Shown: piece after piece, positions 8,392 through 16,856 of the stretch
Numbering within the stretch: position 1 is the stretch's first letter
Layout of the letters: each line of letters begins with the position of its first letter
Source of the DNA: JAEDES01 sp045649455
GTDB taxonomy: Bacteria > Bacillota_I > Bacilli_A > RF39 > UBA660
Reading direction: 5' to 3'
Assembly: GCA_045649455.1 (NCBI GenBank)
Contig: JAZRPV010000035.1
Coordinates: 1-51,988, forward strand
DNA: 51,988 bases
The notes under the pieces: model-generated
Databases searched by the model: none
The model's input: only the letters and a program-made list of their open reading frames with translations
What the model was told of the DNA's origin: nothing
Program-made: the position numbers and the translations under genes

Positions 8392-8571
8392 ATGACAGAA
8401 AAAGAATTTAGACAACAAATGCAAGAGTTGTACTATTTAGAGTTAGCTGTAAAAAGAAATCCTGAAGAACTTGCTAAGATAGTCACGAAGAAGCAAGAAT
8501 TAAGACGAACCTATCGTCATTCACTTTATCTAGAAATGCAAAAACAAAAAGAAGAAAGAAAATTAAAATAG
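8392..8571 (+). CDS. small hypothetical protein between T-box and thrS
   Basis: A 59-aa ORF (starts MTEKEFRQQM, ends KQKEERKLK) with a strong AGGAGGGATAAT ribosome site, ending 12 bases before the thrS ATG. It is highly charged, predicted to be two helices, and lacks signal peptide and membrane segment. Its position after the T-box terminator means it is expressed only when threonyl-tRNA is short, together with thrS. I do not recognise a family. The strong ribosome site, in-operon placement and codon use like its neighbours argue that it is a real gene. Confidence 0.7.
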   Translation: MTEKEFRQQMQELYYLELAVKRNPEELAKIVTKKQELRRTYRHSLYLEMQKQKEERKLK

Positions 8572-8583
8572 AGGAGAATAATT

Positions 8584-10347
8584 ATGATAAATATTAAAGA
8601 AAATGAAAAATTAAGTATTATGAATCACTCTTGTGCACACTTATTAGCACAAGCAGTTAAACACCTATATCCAAATGCATTATTTTGGGTAGGACCAGTA
8701 ATAGAAGAAGGATTCTATTATGACATCGATCTAGGAGATAAAACATTATTAGAAGAAGACCTAGAAAAAATCGAAAAAGAAATGAAGAAAATCGCTAAAG
8801 ATGGAAAAAGAATTGTAAGAGAAGAAATCTCTAAGGAAGTAGCATTAGAAAAATTTAAAGATGATCCATATAAAATTGATTTAATTTCACGTATGGATGA
8901 AGAAGAACAAGTAATTAGTTGTTATACTCAAGGTGATTTCACTGACTTATGTCGTGGACCACACTTAGAATCAGTAAAAGAATTAAAATACTTTAAACTA
9001 ATTAAGTTTAGTGGTGCTTACTGGAAAGGTGACGCTAAAAACAAAATGCTTCAAAGAATTTATGGAGTATGTTTTGAAAATGAAGAAGATCTTGCTGCAC
9101 ACTTAAATGAATTAGAAGAAAGAAAACAAAGAGACCATAGAAAAATCGGTAAAGAACAAGAATTATTCATGAACCATGACTTAGTAGGAGCTGGAATGCC
9201 ACTATGGTTACCAAATGGAGCAATCGTAAGAAAAAATCTTGAAAACTATATTTATGAAAAAGAACAAAAATTAGGATATAACCACGTTTATACTCCATGT
9301 GTAGGAACAGTTGATTTATATAAAACTTCAGGACACTGGGATCACTACAAAGATAATATGTTCCCAATGATGAAAGTTGATGAAGAGGAATTTGTACTTC
9401 GTCCAATGAACTGTCCACATCATATGTTAATCTTTAAAAACAAATTACATTCATATAGAGACTTACCAATTAGAATTGGAGAATTTGCAACTGACTTCCG
9501 TTATGAAGCAAGTGGTGCTGTAAAAGGATTAGAAAGAGTACGTTGTATGTGTCAAAATGATGCACACCTTTTCGTAACACCAGAACAAATCGCAGATGAA
9601 TTCAAAAAAGTTGTAAGTTTAATCTTAGATGTATATAAAGATTTTGGATTAAAAGAATATAAATTTAGATTATCATTAAGAGATCCAGAAGATAAAGAAA
9701 AATACTTCGACGATGATGAAATGTGGAATACTGCAGAAGATAAATTAAGAAGTGTTTTAAATGAACTAGGAGTTGAATACTTCGAAGCAATTGGAGAAGC
9801 TGCATTCTACGGACCAAAACTAGATGTTGAAGTTAAACCAGCTGTTGGACCAGAAGTAACTTTATCAACTTGTCAATTAGACTTCTTATTACCAAGAAGA
9901 TTTGAATTATCTTATATTGATAACAAAGGAGAAAAACAAGTACCAGTAGTAATCCATAGAGCAATCTTTGGAACATTCGATAGATTTACAGCATTCTTAA
10001 TCGAAGAAACTAAAGGAGCATTCCCAACTTGGTTGTCTCCAGTTCAAGTTAAAGTAATTCCTGTTAATCCAGAATTCCAAGGAGAATATGCCGCTGAAAT
10101 TACAAGTTTCTTAAAAGAAAATGGTGTAAGAGTTGAATTAGATGATCGTAACGAAAAATTAGGATATCGTTTAAGAGAAGCTCAAACAGGGAAAGTACCA
10201 TATACATTAATTTTAGGAGATGCTGAAAAAGATAATAACCAAGTAAGTTATAGATTACATGGTGAAAAAGAAACAACAACTTTATCAAAAGAAGATTTCT
10301 TAAAACACATTTTAGAAGAAATTAATTCTAAAGCAAATAGAAAGTAG
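8584..10347 (+). CDS. thrS: threonyl-tRNA synthetase lacking the TGS domain
   Basis: Charges tRNA-Thr. The 587 aa begin directly in the editing (second additional) domain with His15 and His19 of HSCAH, and its later CRGPH segment is present, so the editing site looks complete. The N-terminal TGS domain of the 640-aa enzymes is missing. The class II core has zinc ligand Cys277 in RPMNCPHH, motif 2 around TDFRYEAS with RVRCM and DAHLF, and His458 in VIHRAIFGTFDRF. The anticodon-binding domain starts near WLSPVQVKVIPV. Transcription is controlled by the T-box upstream. The ATG has GAGGAGAA before it, so the short N-terminus is genuine and not a mis-called start. Confidence 0.95.
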   Translation: MINIKENEKLSIMNHSCAHLLAQAVKHLYPNALFWVGPVIEEGFYYDIDLGDKTLLEEDLEKIEKEMKKIAKDGKRIVREEISKEVALEKFKDDPYKIDLISRMDEEEQVISCYTQGDFTDLCRGPHLESVKELKYFKLIKFSGAYWKGDAKNKMLQRIYGVCFENEEDLAAHLNELEERKQRDHRKIGKEQELFMNHDLVGAGMPLWLPNGAIVRKNLENYIYEKEQKLGYNHVYTPCVGTVDLYKTSGHWDHYKDNMFPMMKVDEEEFVLRPMNCPHHMLIFKNKLHSYRDLPIRIGEFATDFRYEASGAVKGLERVRCMCQNDAHLFVTPEQIADEFKKVVSLILDVYKDFGLKEYKFRLSLRDPEDKEKYFDDDEMWNTAEDKLRSVLNELGVEYFEAIGEAAFYGPKLDVEVKPAVGPEVTLSTCQLDFLLPRRFELSYIDNKGEKQVPVVIHRAIFGTFDRFTAFLIEETKGAFPTWLSPVQVKVIPVNPEFQGEYAAEITSFLKENGVRVELDDRNEKLGYRLREAQTGKVPYTLILGDAEKDNNQVSYRLHGEKETTTLSKEDFLKHILEEINSKANRK

Positions 10348-10365
10348 AAATACTTTCTTTTTTTT
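10339..10365 (+). terminator. Rho-independent terminator of thrS
   Basis: AGAAAGTA pairs with TACTTTCT around GAAA, then T8. The thrS stop codon is inside the stem. Confidence 0.85.
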
Positions 10366-10373
10366 GACTTTTA

Positions 10374-10382
10374 TGGTATAAT
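10374..10382 (+). promoter_or_regulatory. extended -10 promoter (TGgTATAAT)
   Basis: TG-G-TATAAT nine bases after the thrS terminator, 24 bases before the ATG at 10407. The nearby TTGACT at 10364 is only seven bases away and cannot be its -35. Confidence 0.65.
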
Positions 10383-10406
10383 ATAGAACACATTTGGGGT
10401 GATGGT

Positions 10407-11990
10407 ATGAAAAATCAAAAAGGATATGGTAAAACTAGAAGAATTAATGAAACTAATACTAGAATTAAAGAATTAAATAGTATTAAAGAGTTAATGGCTA
10501 AGAATAGTTATTCAAAAGCTAATGCTGAATTAATTAGATATATGGAAAAATATCAATTTGATATGTTTGGTATCTTTTTATACGGAAAACTTCAATTAAA
10601 GTTTGAAGATTTAGAAGCTGCTAAAACAGCTTTCTCAAAAGTTGCATCATCTGATTCAAATAATAAATATAGTGCTATGGCAGAATTAGGAAATATTGCT
10701 GTAGAAGAAAATGATTATGATACTGCAAGAATGTATTATAAAAAAGCAATAACAGAAAGTCCTAATTTAGAAGTATTTACAATACTTGCTTGGTCAAGAA
10801 TGGAAAGAAGAATAAAAAATCTTGATGCAGCTTTAGAAGTACTAGCATTAAAACCAGTAAAAGAACCAAGATTAGTTTTAGAAAAAGTAAAGTGTTTATA
10901 TTTAAAAGATGATTTAGAAGAAGCAAGAAAATTATTAGACACAATAAATACAAACACAAAAGATGATTTCTTTAATAGAAGTGTATTATTAGAATATGCA
11001 AGATTAGAAAAAATTGAAGGTACTTATGAATCTGCAATTAAATATGTAGAACAAGCAAAACAAGGACCAAAAGATTTTGTCTACATTCAAGCAATTTATG
11101 AAGAAACTAAATTAAATATAAAATATGGTAACTATAAAAAAGCTTTAGAACTATGCCAAGAATTAATGACAATGCATCATCCATATGATGACGAAGTGTT
11201 CTTGATGAGAGGAATTATTTATCAAGGATTAAGACAAATAGAAAAAGCAACTTCTGACTATCAAATAGCAACATCATCAGAAGATTTAAATACAAAAGGA
11301 ACAGCATCTTTCCATTTAGGAAATATAATGTTTGCTAAAGGAGAATTTGCTAAAGCAGAAAAATTATTAATTGATAGTTTAGAAGTACATGGAGAATTCT
11401 TTGTTTCGGGATATTTTAAATTAATATCTTTATATATTAAACAAGCAAGATATGAAGAAGCTCAAATATTATTAAATGAATTAAAAGAACAATTTCCAAT
11501 TATTGAAGAAGATATAAGTTATGTATTAGCAACTAGAGTATTACAAAGAAAAAGAAATGAACAAATAACTGAGACTCCAATTGCTTATGTTGAAAGACAA
11601 ATAATTGATTATGATAAAGAAGCTGCTATTATTCATATACGTACAAGACATAAAGATGCATATGATGGAAAAACAAAATTTAATGAAAATGAGTCTATAA
11701 GAGACTTATATGATTTTGCTATAACTCAGATGACAGAAGATAACATGGTATATGAAGATGTAATGGATGTCTATTCAGTAGATTATCCTAACGTAGGAGA
11801 AACAGATGATGGACAACCTCTAAATCATTTTAGAATAGTAGCAGTACCAAATACAAAGGATATAATAACAATGTATCCATGTGAGGATTACTTCTTGCCA
11901 AGAAAAAAGGATTATAAACAAGAAGAAAAACCAAAGCAAATGAGCAGGGTAGACAAATTTAATCAAAGATTTGCTGCCTCAAAAAAATAA
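10407..11990 (+). CDS. tetratricopeptide-repeat protein
   Basis: A 527-aa soluble protein made mostly of helical tetratricopeptide-type repeats from about residue 30 to 390. Recognisable units include AMAELGNIAVEENDYDTARM, ASFHLGNIMFAKGEFAKAEK and SGYFKLISLYIKQARYEEAQ. The last 130 residues (YVERQIIDYDKEAAIIHI onward) form a separate alpha/beta region of unknown fold ending in a basic tail. Such proteins are protein-interaction scaffolds. No signal peptide, so cytoplasmic. It stands alone between a terminator and a terminator, and no partner is apparent. Confidence 0.8.
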   Translation: MKNQKGYGKTRRINETNTRIKELNSIKELMAKNSYSKANAELIRYMEKYQFDMFGIFLYGKLQLKFEDLEAAKTAFSKVASSDSNNKYSAMAELGNIAVEENDYDTARMYYKKAITESPNLEVFTILAWSRMERRIKNLDAALEVLALKPVKEPRLVLEKVKCLYLKDDLEEARKLLDTINTNTKDDFFNRSVLLEYARLEKIEGTYESAIKYVEQAKQGPKDFVYIQAIYEETKLNIKYGNYKKALELCQELMTMHHPYDDEVFLMRGIIYQGLRQIEKATSDYQIATSSEDLNTKGTASFHLGNIMFAKGEFAKAEKLLIDSLEVHGEFFVSGYFKLISLYIKQARYEEAQILLNELKEQFPIIEEDISYVLATRVLQRKRNEQITETPIAYVERQIIDYDKEAAIIHIRTRHKDAYDGKTKFNENESIRDLYDFAITQMTEDNMVYEDVMDVYSVDYPNVGETDDGQPLNHFRIVAVPNTKDIITMYPCEDYFLPRKKDYKQEEKPKQMSRVDKFNQRFAASKK

Positions 11991-12017
11991 GTCAATAATT
12001 TTGATTTATTTTTTTTA
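11987..12017 (+). terminator. Rho-independent terminator
   Basis: AATAAGTCAA pairs with TTGATTTATT (one G-T pair) followed by a long T run, overlapping the stop codon of the TPR gene. Confidence 0.75.
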
Positions 12018-12023
12018 AAAACC

Positions 12024-12039
12024 TGTGTAAATTTACACA
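12024..12039 (+). promoter_or_regulatory. 16-bp perfect palindrome upstream of mraZ
   Basis: TGTGTAAATTTACACA is its own reverse complement. It lies 19 bases upstream of the mraZ -35 box and has no T run after it, so it looks more like a protein-binding site than a terminator. The binding protein is unknown. Confidence 0.4.
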
Positions 12040-12057
12040 TAAAAAATTATTTAAATA

Positions 12058-12086
12058 TTTACAAATGTGGATAATTTGGTTAATAT
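12058..12086 (+). promoter_or_regulatory. mraZ promoter (TTTACA-17-TAATAT)
   Basis: TTTACA at 12058-12063 and TAATAT at 12081-12086, 17-base spacer. Predicted start is near 12093, immediately before the MraZ-box repeats. Confidence 0.6.
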
Positions 12087-12094
12087 TAGGTTAA

Positions 12095-12124
12095 GCAGTG
12101 GTTGAAAGTGGTGAAAAGTGGGGG
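12095..12124 (+). promoter_or_regulatory. MraZ operator: three direct repeats, 10-bp period
   Basis: GCAGTGGTTG, AAAGTGGTGA and AAAGTGGGGG follow each other with GTG at 12098, 12108 and 12118. MraZ is known to bind its own operon's promoter region at direct repeats of this kind (AAAGTG-type units in mycoplasmas, TGGG units in E. coli). The last unit also supplies the ribosome site of mraZ, so MraZ binding and translation share the same bases. Confidence 0.75.
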
Positions 12125-12130
12125 ATAAAT

Positions 12131-12568
12131 ATGTTTATTGGAGAACATCGTCATACAATTGATGAAAAAGGTAGACTTATCATTCCATCTAAATTTAGAG
12201 ATGGTCTAGGAGAAAAGTTTATTATCACAAGAGGAATAGAGAGCTGTTTATATGTCTATTCTTTAGAGTCATGGGGAAAAATAACCAATAAATTAGAAAC
12301 ACTACCATTCACAAAAAAAGATGCTAGACAATTTGTCAGATTCTTTCTTTCAGGCGCTACTACCGCAGATTTTGATAAACAAGGACGTGTAAACATAACA
12401 ATTCCATTAATCGAACATGCCCATCTTCAAAAAGATTGTGTAATCGTTGGAGTGGGAAGTCGCCTTGAAATATGGGCGAAAGAAGAATGGGATCAATTCT
12501 TTGAATCTGCATCGCTAAATATGTCTGATATAGCCGAAAACCTATTTGATGAAAGCGTGAACATATGA
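12131..12568 (+). CDS. mraZ: MraZ, transcriptional regulator of the division/cell-wall cluster
   Basis: A 145-aa DNA-binding protein of the AbrB/SpoVT fold that controls its own operon. It begins with the canonical MFIGEHRHTIDEKGR and has the second copy of the fold near GRVNITIPLIEHA. I start at 12131 because the family starts exactly there and GGGGGATAAAT lies ahead; an upstream in-frame GTG at 12098 is part of the operator repeats. The gene overlaps rsmH by four bases (ATGA). Confidence 0.93.
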   Translation: MFIGEHRHTIDEKGRLIIPSKFRDGLGEKFIITRGIESCLYVYSLESWGKITNKLETLPFTKKDARQFVRFFLSGATTADFDKQGRVNITIPLIEHAHLQKDCVIVGVGSRLEIWAKEEWDQFFESASLNMSDIAENLFDESVNI

Positions 12569-13497
12569 AAGAAAAACATATAAGTGTATTATTAGAGGAA
12601 TCTATTTCTTCCCTTAATTTAAAAGAAAATAGTATAATCGTTGATTGCACTTTAGGCTATGGGGGACATAGTAGTAATATTTTGGCTAGAATAAAGAAGG
12701 GGTTTTTATTCGCCTTTGACCAAGATAGTGAAGCAATTCGGCATAGTACTGACCGTTTAAATGCGGTTGGTACTAACTTCACTATCATCAAGTCTAACTT
12801 TGTTCATTTAAAGGAAAAATTAAAAGAACAAGGTGTAGATAAGGTTGATGGAGTTCTATTTGACTTAGGAGTATCATCGCCTCAATTAGATGAAAAAGAA
12901 AGAGGTTTCTCATATCATGAAGATGCAAGATTAGATATGAGAATGGATAAAGATAATCCGCTGTCAGCTTATGAAGTAGTAAATAACTATTCTAAAGAAC
13001 AATTAGCCAATATATTTTATAAATATGGAGAAGATAAGTTCTCAAATAATATTGCAAAAAAAATAGTAGAATATAGACAAAATAAAAAGATTGAAACAAC
13101 TTTAGAATTAGTTGAAATAATAAAAACAGCTGTTCCAATGAAGTTTAGAATTGATAAACATCCAGCTCGTCAAATATTTCAAGCAATTAGAATTGAAGTA
13201 AATAACGAACTAGGAGTAATTGAACCAGCTATAAATCAAGCATTAGACTTATTAAACGTTGGTGGAAGAGTTGCTGTAATAACATTCCATTCTCTAGAAG
13301 ATCGATTAGTAAAAAACATTTTCAAAGAAAAATGTGCAATTGATCCTAAATTGAAAGGAATGCCTAATATACCAGCAGAATATTTACCTGATTTTGAATT
13401 AGTTGTAAATAAAGCTATAAATCCATCAGAAGAAGAAATAAAAAATAATCCAAGAGCAAGAAGTGCCAAACTTCGCGTAATTGAAAGAATAAAATAG
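12565..13497 (+). CDS. rsmH: 16S rRNA (cytosine-1402-N4)-methyltransferase RsmH
   Basis: S-adenosylmethionine-dependent methylase of 16S rRNA C1402 (old name MraW). The 310 aa match the family length. The start HISVLLEESI, SAM-binding DCTLGYGGHS, FDLGVSSPQLDEKERGFSY, the insert with RIDKHPARQIFQAIRIEVN and the C-terminal ITFHSLEDRLVK and NPRARSAKLRV are all present. It overlaps mraZ by four bases and is followed after 15 bases by ftsL, the usual Bacilli order. Confidence 0.96.
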   Translation: MKEKHISVLLEESISSLNLKENSIIVDCTLGYGGHSSNILARIKKGFLFAFDQDSEAIRHSTDRLNAVGTNFTIIKSNFVHLKEKLKEQGVDKVDGVLFDLGVSSPQLDEKERGFSYHEDARLDMRMDKDNPLSAYEVVNNYSKEQLANIFYKYGEDKFSNNIAKKIVEYRQNKKIETTLELVEIIKTAVPMKFRIDKHPARQIFQAIRIEVNNELGVIEPAINQALDLLNVGGRVAVITFHSLEDRLVKNIFKEKCAIDPKLKGMPNIPAEYLPDFELVVNKAINPSEEEIKNNPRARSAKLRVIERIK

Positions 13498-13512
13498 AAA
13501 AGAGGTGATACA

Positions 13513-13821
13513 GTGAAAAAGAAAGTTAAAGTTGAAAAGAGACTAAAAATCTCTAGATTTGAACGTCTTCTATATACCTTAGCACTATTTTTACTTGTAA
13601 TATCACCGATATCTGTTGTGTTTTCTAAAGCAACACTATCCAAGATTAATTTTGAGGTAGAAAAACAAAAGAAAGAAATAGAAGCACAAAGAAAAAAGAA
13701 CGAAAGTATCGCAATGACAATTGACGAATTAGCTTCTCTAACAAAGATACAAGAAGTTGCAGAACAACAAGGATTAAGTTATAATAATGATAATATTAAA
13801 ACTGTTCAAGATGAAGAATAA
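13513..13821 (+). CDS. ftsL: FtsL-like cell-division protein
   Basis: A 102-aa bitopic protein: basic cytoplasmic N-terminus, one membrane span around residues 20-40, then a coiled-coil segment (VEKQKKEIEAQRKKNESIA) and a short tail. Size, topology and position between rsmH and the PASTA transpeptidase identify it as FtsL, which bridges DivIB/FtsB and the division synthase. Sequence conservation in this family is low, so the call rests on context and topology. The start codon is GTG, preceded by AGAGGTGAT. Confidence 0.8.
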   Translation: MKKKVKVEKRLKISRFERLLYTLALFLLVISPISVVFSKATLSKINFEVEKQKKEIEAQRKKNESIAMTIDELASLTKIQEVAEQQGLSYNNDNIKTVQDEE

Positions 13822-13836
13822 TAGGAAGTGATTCGA

Positions 13837-15978
13837 TTGAAAAAAAAGAAGAGAAACAATATAAAGTATCCAAAGGGAATAATTATAGCGTCTCTTCTTT
13901 TATTTGCGCTAATAATTCTAAGACTTGCCCAATTATCACTTGCTACTGAAATAGATGGAACAAACTTAAAAGAACTTGCTAGTAAAAGAACAACAAGAAC
14001 TGATACCATTCTGGCAAAAAGAGGAACAATCTATTCATCAGATGGAGAAACACTTGCTCAAAATGTTTCTTCATATAAGATAATTGCATACTTAGATGAA
14101 AAAAGAACAACAAATCCTAAGAAACCACAACACGTAGTTGATAAAGAAAAAACAGCTAAAGAACTATCCCCAATCTTAGGAATAGAAGAAGAAAAACTAT
14201 TAGAATATTTATCAAAAGAAAACGTTTATCAAACAGAATTTGGTTCTAAAGGAAAAGGACTAACTGAATTAACAAAACAAAAAATAGATGATTTAAATCT
14301 ACCAGGAATTGACTTTATAGAAAGTTATAAAAGATATTATCCAAAAGGACAATTTGCATCATATACTTTAGGTTATGCAAAGACAACTTCCGAAGAAGAA
14401 AATATTATTGTCGGTGAAATGGGAATTGAAAAAGAATATGATAATATCTTAAAAGGTGAAGATGGATATATTACATATCAAAAAGATTTAAGAGGATATA
14501 AAATTGCCGATACAATTCCAATTCAAAAAGATGCTACTCAAGGAAAAGATGTTTATCTAACATTAGATAGTAGTATTCAATTCTTTGTAGAACAAGCAAT
14601 TAATAATGCCGATAAAGATTATGATTATGAATGGTTTCATATAACTATTGCAGATGCTAAAACAGGAGCAATTCTAGCTACAGCAAATTCTCCATCATTT
14701 GATCCAAATACAAGAAATATAACAAATTATTTAGATACTCTTGTATCTCAACCGTTTGAACCAGGTTCAACAATGAAAACATTTACATATATGGCTGCCA
14801 TGGAAAATGGTGTATATGATGGAACTGAAACATATAAATCAGGTGTTTATGTAACAAAAGACGGAACACAAATCGGAGACTGGGACCGTAATGGTTGGGG
14901 AATGATTACTTATGATAGAGGTTATGCCCTAAGTAGTAACGTCGGAGTTATTAATATTATTAATCGTCATATGAATAGTATGATGTTAAGACAATATTTT
15001 AAAAAATTAGGATTTGGTAAAACAACAAAAATAGAATTACCAAATGAACAATCAGGAAAAATAGAATTTAAATACGAAACAGAAATCTTAAATGCTGGAT
15101 TCGGACAAGGTATAACAACAACACCAATTCAACATATTCAAGCAATGACAACTCTAACAAATGATGGTATTTTATTAAAACCATATGTCGTTGAAAAAAT
15201 AGTTGACCCAATTACCAAAGAAGTAATCTTACAAAATGGTAAAGATGAAAAAGAACGTGTTGCATCAACTACAACAGTTGAAAAGATGATTCAATTAATG
15301 GATGACTGTGTTAATGGAGCTGGAAATACTGGTATTGGTTTTAAAATAGATGGGGGACAACTAATTGGTAAAACAGGAACTGCCCAAATTGCTAAAGAAA
15401 ATGGTCGTGGTTATATTAGCGGTAAAGCAGAAGTAATATCTTCATTCTCAGGAATTTATCCAAAAGAAGATCCGCAAATTATTATATATGCAGCAGTAAA
15501 AAGACCAACTAATGGTAGTCAAACACCATTATCAAGAGCTGTAAAAGAAATTGTTCATAATGTATCTAAATATTATGGAAATGATGATTCAAAACAAAAT
15601 ACAATTGAAATAACAAACTATAAAGTACCAAGCTTTATAAATAAAAAATTAGATACAGTAAAAACAACTTTAACATCAGATAAAATTAAATACGTAGTAA
15701 TAGGTGAAGGAGACAAAGTAGTAAAACAATCTCCATCTCCTGATAAAACTATGACAAATCAAGATACTATTTATTTAATAACAAATGATAGAAATCAAAA
15801 AGTACCAAGTGTTAAAGGCCTATCTTCTAAAGTTGCAAAAGACTTATTACAAAAACTAAGTATTAAAGTAACACTAGATGGAGTAGGATATGTAACTGAA
15901 CAATCTATAACACCAGGTACTGAAATCACACCAAATATGGAAATTAAACTTACACTACAACCTAAATTCTCAAGTTAA
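13837..15978 (+). CDS. division transpeptidase (class B PBP2B/FtsI type) with two PASTA domains
   Basis: Septal peptidoglycan transpeptidase. About 713 aa: membrane span near residues 15-35, a PBP dimerisation domain (TDTILAKRGTIYSSDG), then the transpeptidase with active-site Ser311 and Lys314 (STMK), SSN (366-368) and KTG (512-514). Two PASTA domains occupy roughly residues 588-650 and 653-712, starting at KVPSF and KVPSV. This matches Bacillus PbpB/SpoVD architecture. I choose TTG at 13837 because AGGAAGTG lies six bases upstream; the in-frame GTG at 13828 is part of that ribosome site. It follows ftsL and overlaps the next ORF by one base. Confidence 0.92.
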   Translation: MKKKKRNNIKYPKGIIIASLLLFALIILRLAQLSLATEIDGTNLKELASKRTTRTDTILAKRGTIYSSDGETLAQNVSSYKIIAYLDEKRTTNPKKPQHVVDKEKTAKELSPILGIEEEKLLEYLSKENVYQTEFGSKGKGLTELTKQKIDDLNLPGIDFIESYKRYYPKGQFASYTLGYAKTTSEEENIIVGEMGIEKEYDNILKGEDGYITYQKDLRGYKIADTIPIQKDATQGKDVYLTLDSSIQFFVEQAINNADKDYDYEWFHITIADAKTGAILATANSPSFDPNTRNITNYLDTLVSQPFEPGSTMKTFTYMAAMENGVYDGTETYKSGVYVTKDGTQIGDWDRNGWGMITYDRGYALSSNVGVINIINRHMNSMMLRQYFKKLGFGKTTKIELPNEQSGKIEFKYETEILNAGFGQGITTTPIQHIQAMTTLTNDGILLKPYVVEKIVDPITKEVILQNGKDEKERVASTTTVEKMIQLMDDCVNGAGNTGIGFKIDGGQLIGKTGTAQIAKENGRGYISGKAEVISSFSGIYPKEDPQIIIYAAVKRPTNGSQTPLSRAVKEIVHNVSKYYGNDDSKQNTIEITNYKVPSFINKKLDTVKTTLTSDKIKYVVIGEGDKVVKQSPSPDKTMTNQDTIYLITNDRNQKVPSVKGLSSKVAKDLLQKLSIKVTLDGVGYVTEQSITPGTEITPNMEIKLTLQPKFSS

Positions 15979-16856
15979 TGTCTGAAAAATTACAAACAAG
16001 ATTAACTATAATTGCGGTTATAGTTATCATAATTATAGGAATATTCTTAAAAGGAATTCCTGAACTAAAAAAAACTTTAGGTAGTAGTGATAAGTTTATA
16101 ACAAGTAAAAATTATGATGATATGGTAGAATTTGATATTAATAATAATCTAAATTTTGCTGTAGTAATTCAAAGTAAAAAGATAAATCATATTTTAATGT
16201 TTAATGAAGAATCTGTAATTCTATATAATCAAGATATAGAAAATAATTCTATAAGTAAATCTATAAGTATGATTACCAATTTGCTAATAAATAGTAATAA
16301 TTTAACCCAAACATCACAAGTAACTTTAACATCATATGAAAATAAATATTATAATGAAGTAAAACAATCATTTATAAATGAATTAAAAAGTAATAATTAT
16401 AACAACATAACTATTCTAGAAAAACAAACAACTTTAGAGAAAAAAGTAAAACGTTTAGAAATAGAATATTCTAAAAAAGATGACTTAATATCTAAATTAG
16501 ATATATATTCTAAAAATATTATTAGTAGTGCAAAAACTAATGAAAACTCTTATTCTGCAACAGAATCAAAGACTATTTCAAAAGAACAAGCTAAAGAATA
16601 TGCAAATAATGTTTACAAAAAACTAGAAAATTATGTTATAACTAATAATATAGGGGAACAAGACAAAAATGATACGTCATTACCAATTAACTTAATTCCA
16701 GCATCTTCTGATAACACAATATATCCTAATTTAGATAGTTGGTATTATATAAAGAATAAACAGGTATTTGCCTATATCGCTATTGATACAAAAGACCAAA
16801 CATACGGATGGTGCTATAATGGAGGTATAGACAACTATAAAGAAGGGGAATGCTAA
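15978..16856 (+). CDS. hypothetical single-pass membrane protein in the division cluster
   Basis: A 292-aa protein with one N-terminal membrane span (about residues 8-26) and an outside domain rich in Asn, Ser and Lys. A coiled-coil stretch lies near residues 140-180 and a conserved-looking C-terminal block contains WYYIKNKQVFAYIA and YGWCYNG. I recognise no family. Its ATG overlaps the transpeptidase stop (TAATG), so it is translated with the division cluster. The usual following genes mraY and murD are missing, so it may be a lineage-specific division or wall factor, but that is inference from position only. Confidence 0.65.
   Translation: MSEKLQTRLTIIAVIVIIIIGIFLKGIPELKKTLGSSDKFITSKNYDDMVEFDINNNLNFAVVIQSKKINHILMFNEESVILYNQDIENNSISKSISMITNLLINSNNLTQTSQVTLTSYENKYYNEVKQSFINELKSNNYNNITILEKQTTLEKKVKRLEIEYSKKDDLISKLDIYSKNIISSAKTNENSYSATESKTISKEQAKEYANNVYKKLENYVITNNIGEQDKNDTSLPINLIPASSDNTIYPNLDSWYYIKNKQVFAYIAIDTKDQTYGWCYNGGIDNYKEGEC

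Noticed and set aside
10364..10369. TTGACT as -35 of the TPR gene promoter
   Set aside because: It is only seven bases from the -10; the extended TGgTATAAT alone explains the promoter.
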